A stretch of DNA of 64,000 nt from Pararhizobium sp. (GCA_030655075.1 JAURWE010000061.1:1-64000); one strand, 5' to 3'; positions 8,702-20,261 are shown, counted from the stretch's first letter. Notes: generated from the letters alone by a model not told the origin. Program-made: numbers and translations.

Positions 8702-8735
8702 GGGTCATTTCACCGGCAAACGTGTGAAATGACCC
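8702..8735 (+). promoter_or_regulatory. 12-bp perfect hairpin between rplR and rpsE
   Basis: GGGTCATTTCAC (8702-8713) and GTGAAATGACCC (8724-8735) form a perfect 12-bp stem with a 10-base loop. No U-run follows, so it is not a typical terminator. A second weaker stem, GCCCAG/CTGGGC, lies about 35 bases upstream. The pair could be an RNA-processing site, mRNA stabiliser or ribosomal-protein leader for rpsE; none is shown. Confidence 0.55.
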
Positions 8736-8782
8736 ATTAGTCAATCTGCCGATTGCACCGGAAAAGAAAAAGGAAAAGGACA

Positions 8783-9352
8783 ATGGCACAAGAAAAAAGA
8801 GGTTCGCGGGACGACCGTCAGAACCGCGAAGAGCGCGATAGCGAGTTCGTCGACAAGCTGGTCGCAATCAACCGCGTCGCCAAGGTCGTCAAGGGCGGCC
8901 GTCGTTTCGGCTTTGCTGCACTCGTCGTCGTCGGCGACCAGAAGGGCCGCGTCGGCTTTGGTCACGGCAAGGCACGCGAAGTGCCGGAAGCCATCCGCAA
9001 GGCCACCGAAGCTGCAAAGCGCGAACTGATCTTCGTACCGCTGCGTTCGGGCCGTACATTGCACCATGACGTGCATGGCCGTCACGGTGCTGGCAAGGTG
9101 CTTCTCCGTTCGGCCAAGGCCGGTACGGGTATCATCGCCGGTGGTCCGATGCGCGCTGTTTTCGAAACGCTCGGCATGCACGACGTTGTTGCGAAGTCGA
9201 CGGGGTCTTCCAACCCGTACAACATGATCCGCGCAACGTTCGATGCCCTGAAGAGCCAGATGCACCCGAAGGACATCGCGGCACAGCGCGGCATGAAGTT
9301 TGCCACGCTGCAGGCCCGCCGTGCGTCCGCCGGCGTTGCTTCCGAAGAATAA
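8783..9352 (+). CDS. rpsE: 30S ribosomal protein S5
   Basis: 189-residue S5, at the mRNA entry site and important for decoding fidelity. The start is ATG 8783 (MAQEKRGSRDDR), with AGGAAAAGGA just upstream, not the in-frame ATG at 8753, whose ten extra residues are an artefact of the purine-rich leader. KVVKGGRRFGFAALVVVGD and the GTGIIAGGPMRAVFE loop are classic. Confidence 0.98.
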   Translation: MAQEKRGSRDDRQNREERDSEFVDKLVAINRVAKVVKGGRRFGFAALVVVGDQKGRVGFGHGKAREVPEAIRKATEAAKRELIFVPLRSGRTLHHDVHGRHGAGKVLLRSAKAGTGIIAGGPMRAVFETLGMHDVVAKSTGSSNPYNMIRATFDALKSQMHPKDIAAQRGMKFATLQARRASAGVASEE

Positions 9353-9365
9353 GGGAGCCTGAACA

Positions 9366-9578
9366 ATGGCCAAGAAAGCAACCACAGTGTCTGAAAAGGC
9401 AACGGTTACCGTCGAACAGATCGGTAGCCCCATTCGTCGCCCGAACGTTCAGCGTCAGACGCTGATCGGTCTCGGACTGAACAAGATGCACCGGGTCCGC
9501 ACGCTGGAAGACACACCTTCCGTTCGTGGCATGATCCGCGCCGTTCAGCACCTCGTCCGCGTCGTCGACGAGAAGTGA
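9366..9578 (+). CDS. rpmD: 50S ribosomal protein L30
   Basis: 70-residue L30. VTVEQIGSPIRRP and GLGLNKMHRVRTLEDTPSVRGMI match the family; the short N-terminal basic extension is seen in other rhizobia. It lies between rpsE and rplO with 13-base gaps on either side. Confidence 0.97.
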   Translation: MAKKATTVSEKATVTVEQIGSPIRRPNVQRQTLIGLGLNKMHRVRTLEDTPSVRGMIRAVQHLVRVVDEK

Positions 9579-9591
9579 GGGGAACAAGATC

Positions 9592-10062
9592 ATGAAACTG
9601 AATGAAATTACCGACAACGAAGGTTCGACCAAGAGCCGCAAGCGTCTCGGCCGCGGTATCGGCTCGGGCTCGGGCAAGACCGCAGGTCGCGGCGTCAAGG
9701 GTCAGAAGGCCCGTTCCGGCGTTGCCATCAACGGCTTCGAAGGCGGCCAGATGCCAATCTACCGCCGTCTGCCGAAGCGCGGCTTCAACAACATCTTCCG
9801 TTCGGATTTTGTCGTTGTGTCGCTGTCGCGCATCCAGACGGCCATCGATGCCAAGAAGCTCGACGTCAAGGCGACGATCGATGCTGCTTCGCTCAAGGCT
9901 GCCGGCGTCATCCGCCGCTCCAAGGACGGCGTTCGCGTCATGTCCGATGGCGAACTGACGTCGAAGGTCACGCTCGAAGTTGCCGGCGCCTCCAAGGCTG
10001 CGATCGAAAAGATCGAAAAGGCCGGCGGCTCCATCAAGCTTCTTTCGGCTGCTGCTGAATAA
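9592..10062 (+). CDS. rplO: 50S ribosomal protein L15
   Basis: 156-residue L15, a late-assembly protein of the large subunit. MKLNEITDNEGSTKSRKRLGRGIGSG and the glycine-rich GKTAGRGVKGQKARSG tail enter the rRNA core; GFEGGQMPIYRRLPKRGF is the signature. It ends the spc ribosomal block and is followed by a strong terminator. Confidence 0.98.
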   Translation: MKLNEITDNEGSTKSRKRLGRGIGSGSGKTAGRGVKGQKARSGVAINGFEGGQMPIYRRLPKRGFNNIFRSDFVVVSLSRIQTAIDAKKLDVKATIDAASLKAAGVIRRSKDGVRVMSDGELTSKVTLEVAGASKAAIEKIEKAGGSIKLLSAAAE

Positions 10063-10075
10063 TCTTTGACAATTG

Positions 10076-10107
10076 ATCGCCCGGGGTGCTTCACACCGGG
10101 CGATTTT
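10076..10107 (+). terminator. Strong intrinsic terminator after rplO
   Basis: A 13-position stem (10076-10088 with 10092-10104, one G-A mismatch) closed by a CTT loop ends in TTTT. It begins 14 bases after the rplO stop. A 191-base leader follows before secY, so secY-adk probably has its own promoter. Confidence 0.8.
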
Positions 10108-10298
10108 GCTCCCATATGTGAGCCTCACGTCTAGAAGGACAGCTCCTTTGGGGGAGGGGTCCGCGAAACACGGAAACACGGTGAGGCACGAGACTGCAGA
10201 TGCAGTCCGCCAGGCCGGCTTTCTGAAACTTTTGGAATAACTTCTTCCGGAACAGGCCGGGTTTCCCGCTTTCCGGAATAGGTTACGCGGAGAAATGC

Positions 10299-11635
<1,337 letters not shown>

Positions 11636-11639
<4 letters not shown>

Positions 11640-12232
11640 GACTTATATTTTTGGGACCGCCGGGAGCAGGCAAGGGCACCCAGGCCAAGGTTCTGACCGA
11701 AAAATACGGCATACCCCAGCTTTCCACCGGTGACATGCTGCGCGCAGCCGTCGCCAACCAGACCGACGTCGGCAAACGCGCCAAGGCGGTGATGGATGCG
11801 GGCCAGCTGGTCTCCGACGCCATCGTCAACGAGATTGTTTCGGACCGAATCGATGCGCCGGATTGCACCAAGGGGTTCATCCTCGACGGCTATCCGCGCA
11901 CGGTCCCCCAGGCGGTTGCGCTGGGCGAAATTCTCGGCGGCAAGGGCATCAGGCTCGATGCCGTCATCGAGCTCAAGGTCGACGAGGACGCCCTCGTGCG
12001 CCGCATGGAGAATCGCGTCGCCGAAACGATCGCTGCCGGTGGCACGGTCCGTTCAGACGACAATCCCGAGGCGTTCAAGAAGCGCCTGGTGGAGTATCGC
12101 GAGAAGACGGCACCGGTTTCGGCGCATTATGCATCGAGCGGCCAGTTGCAGACCGTGGACGGCATGGCGCCGCTTGATACCGTTACCGCGTCGATCGCCC
12201 GCATATTGGATCAGGCTTCGGCCAAAGCCTAA
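11636..12232 (+). CDS. adk: Adenylate kinase
   Basis: 198-residue adenylate kinase (ATP + AMP to 2 ADP), cytoplasmic. The P-loop GPPGAGKGTQA starts at about residue 7; the AMP-binding STGDMLRAAV and GFILDGYPRTVPQA follow. The LID is short and lacks zinc cysteines, as in other alphaproteobacteria. It starts inside the secY stop (ATGA), so the two genes are coupled, as is usual. Confidence 0.98.
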
Positions 12233-12249
12233 AAAGCCGGGCCGGGGAG

Positions 12250-12278
12250 TTGACTTTTCCGGCCGATTCCTTCAAAGA
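12250..12278 (+). promoter_or_regulatory. Possible promoter upstream of rpsM
   Basis: TTGACT (12250-12255) is a good -35 element, followed 17 bases later by CAAAGA, a weak -10. It lies in the 214-base adk-rpsM gap, downstream of a small GGCCGG/CCGGCC inverted repeat. The position fits a start for the rpsM transcript, but the -10 is poor. Confidence 0.35.
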
Positions 12279-12446
12279 CCGCGCTAACTCGCGACATTAA
12301 AGCGATCGGCGCGGATTTCGAAATTCACGAAGTCCGGGTGCGATCTTTTTTGACGTGTCCCGAACCTCAACTTTCAGGTGGTCTGCAAAGGCTGCATAAC
12401 GAAGACCTTTTGTCGTGATGACAACTGGAACGCAAGGAGAATAGGC

Positions 12447-12815
12447 GTGGCACGTATCGCTGGCGTCAACATCCCGACAAGCAAGCGCGTAGTAATCGCG
12501 CTGCGCTACATTCACGGGATTGGAGCAAAATTCGCACAGGAAATCGTCGAGAAGGTCGGTATCCCGGCTGAACGCCGTGTGCACCAACTGACGGATGCTG
12601 AAGTTCTTCAGATCCGCGAAACGATCGACCGCGATTACCAGGTTGAAGGCGACCTGCGCCGCGAGACGTCGATGAACATCAAGCGTCTGATGGACCTGGG
12701 CTGCTACCGCGGTCTGCGTCATCGCCGCAGCCTGCCGGTTCGTGGTCAGCGTACCCACACCAATGCCCGCACCCGCAAGGGTCCGGCAAAGGCAATCGCC
12801 GGCAAGAAGAAGTAA
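12447..12815 (+). CDS. rpsM: 30S ribosomal protein S13
   Basis: 122-residue S13 of the 30S head, forming bridges to the large subunit. The start is GTG 12447 (ARIAGVNIPTSKRV), with AAGGAGA eight bases upstream; the longer in-frame ATG at 12378 adds 23 residues unlike S13. GLRHRRSLPVRGQRTHTNARTRKG is the C-terminal signature that contacts P-site tRNA. A strong terminator follows. Confidence 0.98.
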   Translation: MARIAGVNIPTSKRVVIALRYIHGIGAKFAQEIVEKVGIPAERRVHQLTDAEVLQIRETIDRDYQVEGDLRRETSMNIKRLMDLGCYRGLRHRRSLPVRGQRTHTNARTRKGPAKAIAGKKK

Positions 12816-12839
12816 TTTTCCCCTCATCGGGAAGATCGG

Positions 12840-12868
12840 GAGGCTGGTGTTTCCACCAGCCTCTTTTT
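12840..12868 (+). terminator. Intrinsic terminator after rpsM
   Basis: GAGGCTGGTG (12840-12849) pairs perfectly with CACCAGCCTC (12854-12863) around a TTTC loop, followed by TTTTT. This textbook terminator splits rpsM from rpsK-rpoA, which are co-transcribed in many other bacteria. Confidence 0.9.
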
Positions 12869-12896
12869 CAGTTTCGGACGAGCGTCGCCTCAGGTG

Positions 12897-13045
12897 CCGT
12901 CCGGTGGAGCTGCTGGCATTACGGCAGTGACGATATCGCCGCGTAGCAGGGTTTTCCCGGCTGCGCTTAATTGACATTCAGGGCAGGGGATCACCGAGAT
13001 CCATCCGCCCGGTGGAGCCGCTGGAACTACGGCGGTGTCGAGATC
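12897..13045 (+). repeat. Imperfect direct repeat in the rpsM-rpsK gap
   Basis: Two 41-base copies, 12897-12937 and 13005-13045, match at 34 of 41 positions (shared core CGGTGGAGC, GCTGG, TACGGC, GGTG/AGTG). They start 108 bases apart between the rpsM terminator and the rpsK start. TTGACA at 12971-12976, between the copies, could be a -35 element. The repeats may be a leader duplication or a binding site for a ribosomal protein. Confidence 0.6.
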
Positions 13046-13060
13046 AACGAAAGGAATACC

Positions 13061-13450
13061 ATGGCCAAGGAAGCCACACGCATTCGCCGTCGCGAACGCA
13101 AGAACATCACGTCGGGCGTTGCCCACGTCAATTCGTCGTTCAACAACACGATGATCACCATCACCGACGCACAGGGCAATGCAATTGCCTGGTCGTCTGC
13201 CGGTGCCAAGGGCTTCAAGGGTTCGCGCAAATCGACCCCGTTCGCAGCCCAGATCGCTGCTGAAGACGCTGCCAAGAAGGCGCAGGAACACGGCATGAAG
13301 TCGCTCGAAGTCGAAGTCTGCGGTCCGGGTTCCGGCCGTGAGTCGGCTCTGCGCGCTCTGCAGGCTGCCGGTTTCATGATCACGTCGATCCGTGACGTGA
13401 CCCCGATCCCGCACAATGGCTGCCGTCCGCGCAAGAAGCGCCGCGTCTGA
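13061..13450 (+). CDS. rpsK: 30S ribosomal protein S11
   Basis: 129-residue S11 of the 30S platform. The start is ATG 13061 (MAKEATRIRRRERKN) with AAAGGAAT upstream; the longer in-frame ORF from 12971 runs through the direct repeat and is not S11-like. HVNSSFNNTMITITD and the C-terminal VTPIPHNGCRPRKKRRV are conserved. Confidence 0.98.
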   Translation: MAKEATRIRRRERKNITSGVAHVNSSFNNTMITITDAQGNAIAWSSAGAKGFKGSRKSTPFAAQIAAEDAAKKAQEHGMKSLEVEVCGPGSGRESALRALQAAGFMITSIRDVTPIPHNGCRPRKKRRV

Positions 13451-13550
13451 TCATCCCGTCTCAACTCGCCGGTGAGGGCATCTGTTCTCCCGGCCCGTCA
13501 AAGCTCGGTTGCCACGATTGGATGGTGGCAACGAACGGAAGGCAAAATAC

Positions 13551-14561
13551 ATGATTCAGAAAAACTGGCAGGAACTGATCAAGCCGAACAAGGTGGATTT
13601 CTCCTCCTCCGGCCGCACCAAGGCAACCGTCGTCGCCGAGCCGCTCGAGCGTGGCTTCGGCCTGACGCTGGGCAACGCGCTTCGCCGCGTTCTCCTGTCG
13701 TCGCTGCGTGGCGCTGCCGTCACTGCAGTGCAGATCGACGGCGTGCTGCATGAGTTCTCGTCGATCCCGGGCGTCCGCGAAGACGTGACCGACATCGTGC
13801 TCAACATCAAGGAAATCGCCATCAAGATGGATGGCGACGACGCAAAGCGTATGGTCGTGCGCAAGCAGGGTCCGGGCGTTGTGACCGCCGGTGACATTCA
13901 GACGGTTGGCGATATCGAAATCCTCAACCCGAACCATGTGATCTGCACCCTCGACGAGGGTGCCGAGATCCGCATGGAATTCACCGTCAACAACGGCAAG
14001 GGCTATGTGCCGGCTGACCGCAACCGTTCGGAAGATGCCCCCATCGGCCTCATCCCGGTCGACAGCCTGTATTCGCCGGTCAAGAAAGTATCCTACAAGG
14101 TGGAAAACACCCGTGAAGGCCAGGTTCTCGACTACGACAAGCTGACCATGCAGATCGAGACGGACGGTTCCGTCACTGGTGAAGATGCGATCGCTTTTGC
14201 GGCCCGCATCCTTCAGGACCAGCTCGGCGTCTTCGTCAACTTCGACGAGCCGCAGAAGGACGTTGAGGAAGAAGCCGTTACCGAACTGGCGTTCAACCCG
14301 GCTCTCCTCAAGAAGGTGGACGAACTCGAACTTTCGGTTCGCTCGGCCAACTGCCTGAAGAACGACAACATCGTCTATATCGGCGACCTCATTCAGAAGA
14401 CCGAAGCCGAAATGCTTCGCACTCCGAACTTTGGCCGCAAGTCGCTGAACGAAATCAAGGAAGTTCTCGCTTCCATGGGCCTGCACCTCGGCATGGAAGT
14501 GCCCGCATGGCCGCCCGAGAACATCGAAGATCTCGCCAAGCGCTACGAAGACCAGTACTAA
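13551..14561 (+). CDS. rpoA: RNA polymerase alpha subunit
   Basis: 336-residue alpha subunit, which nucleates RNA polymerase assembly and contacts activators and UP elements. The start is ATG 13551 (MIQKNWQELIKPNKV); the ATG at 13509 adds 14 unrelated residues. The N-terminal domain (about 1-230) has the GFGLTLGNALRRVLLSSLRG motif; the C-terminal domain (about 250-325) has ELELSVRSANCLKN and the NFGRKSLNEIKEVL helix-hairpin-helix. Downstream is rplQ after 130 bases. Confidence 0.99.
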   Translation: MIQKNWQELIKPNKVDFSSSGRTKATVVAEPLERGFGLTLGNALRRVLLSSLRGAAVTAVQIDGVLHEFSSIPGVREDVTDIVLNIKEIAIKMDGDDAKRMVVRKQGPGVVTAGDIQTVGDIEILNPNHVICTLDEGAEIRMEFTVNNGKGYVPADRNRSEDAPIGLIPVDSLYSPVKKVSYKVENTREGQVLDYDKLTMQIETDGSVTGEDAIAFAARILQDQLGVFVNFDEPQKDVEEEAVTELAFNPALLKKVDELELSVRSANCLKNDNIVYIGDLIQKTEAEMLRTPNFGRKSLNEIKEVLASMGLHLGMEVPAWPPENIEDLAKRYEDQY

Positions 14562-14569
14562 ACAGCAAA

Positions 14570-14594
14570 AAAGGCAGGACCATTCTCTGCCTTT
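14570..14594 (+). terminator. Weak hairpin between rpoA and rplQ
   Basis: AAAGGCAG (14570-14577) pairs with CTGCCTTT (14587-14594) just after the rpoA stop. The stem is short and has no clear U-run, so it is more likely an attenuator or processing site than a full terminator; rplQ probably remains co-transcribed. Confidence 0.35.
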
Positions 14595-14691
14595 CCCCGT
14601 CAAACAGCAGGCCCCTCACAAAGGCTGCCTGTATGTGCCAGGAAACGGCAGGCCCGCAACGAAAAAGGTCCTGCAATAAAGGAGACTAGCA

Positions 14692-15117
14692 ATGCGCCAT
14701 GGTGTAGCCGGCCGCAAGCTGAACAGAACTGCAAGCCACCGCAAGGCAATGTTTGCCAACATGGCGGCATCGCTCATCGAACATGAGCAGATCATCACCA
14801 CTTTGCCGAAGGCGAAGGAAATCCGCCCGATCGTCGAAAAGCTCGTGACGCTCGGCAAGAAGGGTGACCTGCATGCCCGCCGCCAGGCCATCTCGCAGAT
14901 CCGCGACGTTGCTGTCGTGGCCAAGCTGTTTGATGCCATCGCAACGCGTTACGCCACCCGCAACGGCGGCTACCTGCGCATCATGAAGGCCGGTTACCGT
15001 CAGGGCGACAATGCCGCCATGGCCGTCATCGAGTTCGTCGATCGCGACACATCCGCCAAGGGTGCCAAGGATATCGCGCGCGTTGCCGCCGAAGCCGAAG
15101 CTGCCGAAGCCGCTTAA
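14692..15117 (+). CDS. rplQ: 50S ribosomal protein L17
   Basis: 141-residue L17 at the tunnel exit. MRHGVAGRKLNRTASHRKAM is the invariant N-terminus and the Ala/Glu-rich tail is typical of alphaproteobacteria. AAAGGAG lies seven bases before the ATG. It closes the ribosomal cluster; a strong terminator follows 30 bases later. Confidence 0.98.
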   Translation: MRHGVAGRKLNRTASHRKAMFANMAASLIEHEQIITTLPKAKEIRPIVEKLVTLGKKGDLHARRQAISQIRDVAVVAKLFDAIATRYATRNGGYLRIMKAGYRQGDNAAMAVIEFVDRDTSAKGAKDIARVAAEAEAAEAA

Positions 15118-15147
15118 TTCCATCGGGAGTTGAGACCGAGAAAAAAT

Positions 15148-15175
15148 GGCCGGACGAGACATCGTCCGGCCTTTT
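15148..15175 (+). terminator. Intrinsic terminator after rplQ
   Basis: GGCCGGACG (15148-15156) pairs perfectly with CGTCCGGCC (15163-15171), loop AGACAT, followed by TTTT. A run of six A on the 5' side means it could also act on leftward transcripts. Confidence 0.9.
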
Positions 15176-15271
15176 CGCGTTTGGTGTATAGCGTTGTAGA
15201 AATCTCTATTCACAGAAGAGCCCAATTGCCGCATTTTTAGACTCGATCCAGCACCGATTCGCAGGTGTTCA

Positions 15272-15475
15272 ATGTCTAAGGTGACTACAACAACAGACTA
15301 TTTAGAGATTGACGGTGACTATGGTTCCGTCGATGGCGTCGAAGTGACCTGCAACAAATGCGGCCATTCGGAACAAAGTGCTGGCACACAAGAGGGATCG
15401 TTAAATCGTTGCGCATTCTTGCTTCGCGAAAACTGTCCGCGCAACGAAATGAACTTTTATGTTGTGGACGCGTGA
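15272..15475 (+). CDS. Small Cys-rich protein of unknown function
   Basis: 67 residues. After an acidic N-terminus (TTDYLEIDGDYGSVDG) comes CNKCGHSE, and later a lone Cys in NRCAFLLRENCPRNE, so four Cys could bind zinc. No ribosome-binding site stands out, and base composition is lower in GC than the neighbours. It ends four bases before the convergent msrQ stop. The Cys spacing and clean fit between neighbours argue that it is real, but the function is unknown. Confidence 0.55.
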   Translation: MSKVTTTTDYLEIDGDYGSVDGVEVTCNKCGHSEQSAGTQEGSLNRCAFLLRENCPRNEMNFYVVDA

Positions 15476-15478
15476 TTC

Positions 15479-16126
15479 TCAGCCTCTGCTGAAACGCGGC
15501 GTTCCGCTTTGCGCCCGTTTCCACCTGTTGTAACGCGGCCGGATCGGGCGCCAGGCGAGGAGCAGCGCGACAAGCGCGATGTAGATCGCCGGCTCCAGCG
15601 TGATCACCTTCACCAGCATGGCGAAATGCAGCGCCGCGCCGGCGGCGATCAAGTAGATCAGCTTATGCAGGCGGTTCCAGTTGCCACCCAGACGCCGGAT
15701 CGACCAGGTGTTCGAGGTCACCGCCAGAGGAACCAGCAGCAGGAAACTCGCCATGCCGATGGTAATATAGGGCCGCTTGATCACGTCGGCGATGACGGCC
15801 GACAGGTTCAGCGCCTGGTCGAGGATCATGTAGACCGACAGGTGCATCAGCGCATAGTAGAAGGCGAGCAGCCCGAGCGCCCGGCGGTAGCGCAGCCAGT
15901 TGATGCCGGCGAGATCCCGCAGCGGCGTGATCGCCAGCGTCAGAATGAGAAAGCGCAGCGCCCAGAGCCCAAGAAAACGCTCGAAGGTCCGCACCGGATC
16001 GGCACCCAGCTGCCCGGTGGCGCCGAGATAGAAGGTCCAGACCGCTGGTGCCAGGCCGATGGCATAGAGCGCCCAGATCGACGCCGAGTGATAGCGCTTG
16101 GGCAGGGTGAAACTGGATATTGCCAT
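15479..16126 (-). CDS. msrQ: Heme-binding membrane subunit MsrQ of the methionine sulfoxide reductase MsrPQ
   Basis: 215-residue inner-membrane cytochrome b that passes electrons from the quinone pool to MsrP. About six hydrophobic segments are visible; His residues in AFYYALMHLSVYM, WNRLHKLIYL and GAALHFAML are the probable heme ligands of this ferric-reductase-like family. The start MAISSFTLPKRY at 16126 overlaps the msrP stop by one base (TGATG); a longer frame upstream overlaps msrP and is rejected. Forms an operon with msrP. Confidence 0.93.
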   Translation of the reverse strand: MAISSFTLPKRYHSASIWALYAIGLAPAVWTFYLGATGQLGADPVRTFERFLGLWALRFLILTLAITPLRDLAGINWLRYRRALGLLAFYYALMHLSVYMILDQALNLSAVIADVIKRPYITIGMASFLLLVPLAVTSNTWSIRRLGGNWNRLHKLIYLIAAGAALHFAMLVKVITLEPAIYIALVALLLAWRPIRPRYNRWKRAQSGTPRFSRG

Positions 16127-17124
16127 CAGAAATTGGCCTTCAGGTCCATGCCGGTATAGAGGCTCGCCACCTGGTCGGCATAGCCGTTGAAGGGCAGGGT
16201 CGGTGTGCGGTCGCTGGTGAAGAAGCCACTGCCGCCGATGCGGCGCTCCGTCGCCTGGCTCCAGCGCGGGTGGTCGACGGCCGGGTTGACGTTGGAATAG
16301 AAACCATATTCTGTCGGTCCGGCAATGTTCCAGGTCGAGGCCGGCTGTTCCTCGGTCAGCGAAATGCGCACGATCGACTTGATGCCCTTGAACCCGTATT
16401 TCCACGGCACGACAAGCCGGATCGGCGCACCGTTCTGGTTCGGCAGCGTTTCGCCGTAGAGACCGACCGAGAGAAGCGTCAGCGGATGCATCGCCTCGTC
16501 AAGGCGCAGGCCTTCGACATAGGGCCAGGGCAGGGGCTGGAAATAGCCCTTCTGTCCCGGCATTTCCTCGGGCCGAACCACGGTTTCGAACGAGACATAT
16601 TTGGCGCTGCCGAGCGGCTCCACCTCTTTCAAGAGGGCCGAAAGCGCAAAGCCGTTCCAGGGAATGACCATCGACCAGGCCTCGACACAGCGCATCCGGT
16701 AGATCCGCTCTTCGAGCGGCATGCGTGCGATGAGATCGTTGATATCGAATGTCTTCGGCTTGCCCACCAGCCCGTCAACCTTGATCGTCCACGGCGTTGC
16801 CTTGAAGGCGCCGGAGTTTTCCGCAGGATCGCCCTTGCCCGTGCCGAATTCGTAGAAATTGTTGTAGGTCGTCACGTCCTCTCTCGGCGTCAGCGGTTCA
16901 TCGACCGTGAACGCACTTTTGGTCGCCGTCAGCGCTGCGGCGGATGCGCTGCCGCCACCGGCAATCGCCAGCCCGCCGAGGGCGGCCATGCCGAGAAGCT
17001 CGCGGCGCTTGAGATAGGCGGAGCGCGAGGTGATTTCCGAGGAGGGGATGGCGGGCGGGCGGTAGAAGGGCATGATGGTCGCTCCGTCGATGTCCGCAGC
17101 AGCAGACTTGAGTGGGTTCGACAT
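16126..17124 (-). CDS. msrP: Periplasmic methionine sulfoxide reductase catalytic subunit MsrP
   Basis: 332-residue molybdopterin enzyme that repairs oxidised methionine in periplasmic proteins, using electrons from MsrQ. A twin-arginine signal is visible (KRRELLGMAALGGLAIAGGG, arginines at about 40-41), so export is by Tat with cofactor loaded. Cys146 in RMRCVEAWSMVIPW is the expected molybdenum ligand. Downstream blocks include GQKGYFQPLPWPY and NGAPIRLVVPWKYGFK. Met18 (17073) is an alternative start that gives a more usual signal-peptide length. Confidence 0.93.
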   Translation of the reverse strand: MSNPLKSAAADIDGATIMPFYRPPAIPSSEITSRSAYLKRRELLGMAALGGLAIAGGGSASAAALTATKSAFTVDEPLTPREDVTTYNNFYEFGTGKGDPAENSGAFKATPWTIKVDGLVGKPKTFDINDLIARMPLEERIYRMRCVEAWSMVIPWNGFALSALLKEVEPLGSAKYVSFETVVRPEEMPGQKGYFQPLPWPYVEGLRLDEAMHPLTLLSVGLYGETLPNQNGAPIRLVVPWKYGFKGIKSIVRISLTEEQPASTWNIAGPTEYGFYSNVNPAVDHPRWSQATERRIGGSGFFTSDRTPTLPFNGYADQVASLYTGMDLKANF

Positions 17125-17335
17125 ATATACGCGCCGGAGAGGGGTTTTGTTACACGTCGCTTTGCCAACCGGCCCAAATTTTCGTGTAGCGCCTGTGATT
17201 GGACGCTATACGGGAAATCGCCGCAAGCGCGCACGTGTCGCAGCTGTGGTTTCACGGTTCCGCCGTCTTTGCTTTTTATCCCTGACACCTTATCTCTGTC
17301 ATCCGATCGATCGCTTCCGCCAGGATTCTTCGCCC

Positions 17336-18804
<1,469 letters not shown>

Positions 18805-18808
<4 letters not shown>

Positions 18809-20112
18809 CCGACCTTTTTTCCCCGAGCGAACCGGAGGGCATGGCAGCCAAGCGACCGCTGGCGGATAGGCTGCGGCCGAAAACCCTGGCCGAGGTGACG
18901 GGGCAGGCGCACCTGACCGGCGAGGACGGCGTGCTCGCCCGCATGATCGCGTCCGGCTCGCTCGGCTCGATGATTTTCTGGGGGCCGCCCGGCACCGGCA
19001 AGACGACAGTGGCACGGCTGCTCTCGGGCGAGGCGGGTCTTGCCTTCGAGCAGATTTCGGCAATCTTTTCCGGCGTCGCCGACCTGAAGAAGGTCTTTGA
19101 AGCCGCCCGGCTTCGCCGCATGTCCGGCCGCCAGACGCTGCTCTTCGTCGACGAGATCCACCGCTTCAACCGCGCCCAGCAGGACAGCTTTCTCCCTGTC
19201 ATGGAGGATGGCACCGTCATCCTCGTCGGCGCCACCACGGAAAACCCGTCCTTCGAGCTCAACGCCGCTCTCCTGTCGCGGGCCCGCGTCCTCACCTTCA
19301 AGTCCCATGACGAGCAGAGCCTGGCCGAACTGCTGGTGCGGGCCGAGCAGACCGAGCACAAGCCGCTGCCGCTCGATGATGATGCCCGCGCCTCGCTGAT
19401 CCGCATGGCCGATGGCGACGGACGGGCGATCCTGACGCTGGCCGAAGAGGTCTGGCGGGCGGCGCGCCCGGGCGAAACTTTTGATGCGCCGGCCGTGCAG
19501 GAGATCGTCCAGCGCCGCGCGCCGATCTACGACAAGAGCCAGGACGGCCACTACAATCTGATCTCGGCGCTGCACAAGTCGGTGCGCGGCTCGGACCCTG
19601 ATGCCGCCCTCTATTATCTCTGCCGCATGTTCGATGCCGGCGAGGACCCGCTGTTTCTGGGCCGGCGGCTGGTGCGCATGGCGGTGGAAGATATCGGCCT
19701 TGCCGATCCGCAGGCGCTGGTGGTCTGCAACGCCGCCAAGGATGCCTATGATTTTCTCGGCTCCCCGGAGGGCGAGCTGGCGCTGGCGCAGGCCTGTATC
19801 TATCTGGCCACCGCTCCGAAATCGAACGGCGTCTACACCGCCTACAAGGCCGCCACCCGCGCTGCCAAGGAACACGGCTCGCTGCCGCCGCCCAAACACA
19901 TCCTCAACGCGCCGACCAAGCTGATGAAGGGCGAGGGTTATGGCGACGGCTATCGCTACGACCACGACCAGCCCGACGCCTTTTCCGGCCAGGATTATTT
20001 CCCCGAAAAGATGGGCCGCCAGACCTTCTACGATCCCCCCGAACGCGGCTTCGAACGCGACATCCGCAAGCGGCTGGAGTGGTGGGCAAAACTGCGCAAG
20101 GAACGCGGCTAG
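18805..20112 (+). CDS. rarA: Replication-associated recombination protein A (RarA/MgsA)
   Basis: 435-residue AAA+ ATPase acting at stalled replication forks. Walker A GPPGTGKTTVARLL is at about residue 56 and Walker B LLFVDEIHRFN at about 113; sensor 1 is GATTENPSFELN. The C-terminal half (MAVEDIGLADPQALVV..., PPPKHILNAPTKLMK) is the tetramerisation region specific to RarA, distinguishing it from RuvB and DnaX. Coupled (ATGA) to the protease gene upstream, an arrangement seen in other rhizobia. Confidence 0.95.
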
Positions 20113-20151
20113 GGCGGATCGTGCCTTTCGATCGGCTGTGTCCAGCCAGCG

Positions 20152-20217
20152 CCCTCTGTCAGCTTCGCTGACATCTCCCCACCTGTGGGGGAGATGTCCC
20201 GGAGGGACAGAGGGGGG
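20152..20217. repeat. Palindromic intergenic repeat, copy 1
   Basis: The 66 bases run CCCTCTGTC, a short stem (AGCTTCGCT), GACATCTCCCC, loop, GGGGAGATGTC, then GGACAGAGGGG; each arm is the complement of the other. It lies between the converging rarA and DUF1883 genes. Two further copies of the same vocabulary form the larger repeat at 20766-20910. Confidence 0.85.
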
Positions 20218-20261
20218 CTTGCACGGCACAATCGAAATGATGCGGGAATGTCTGCCGCCCC

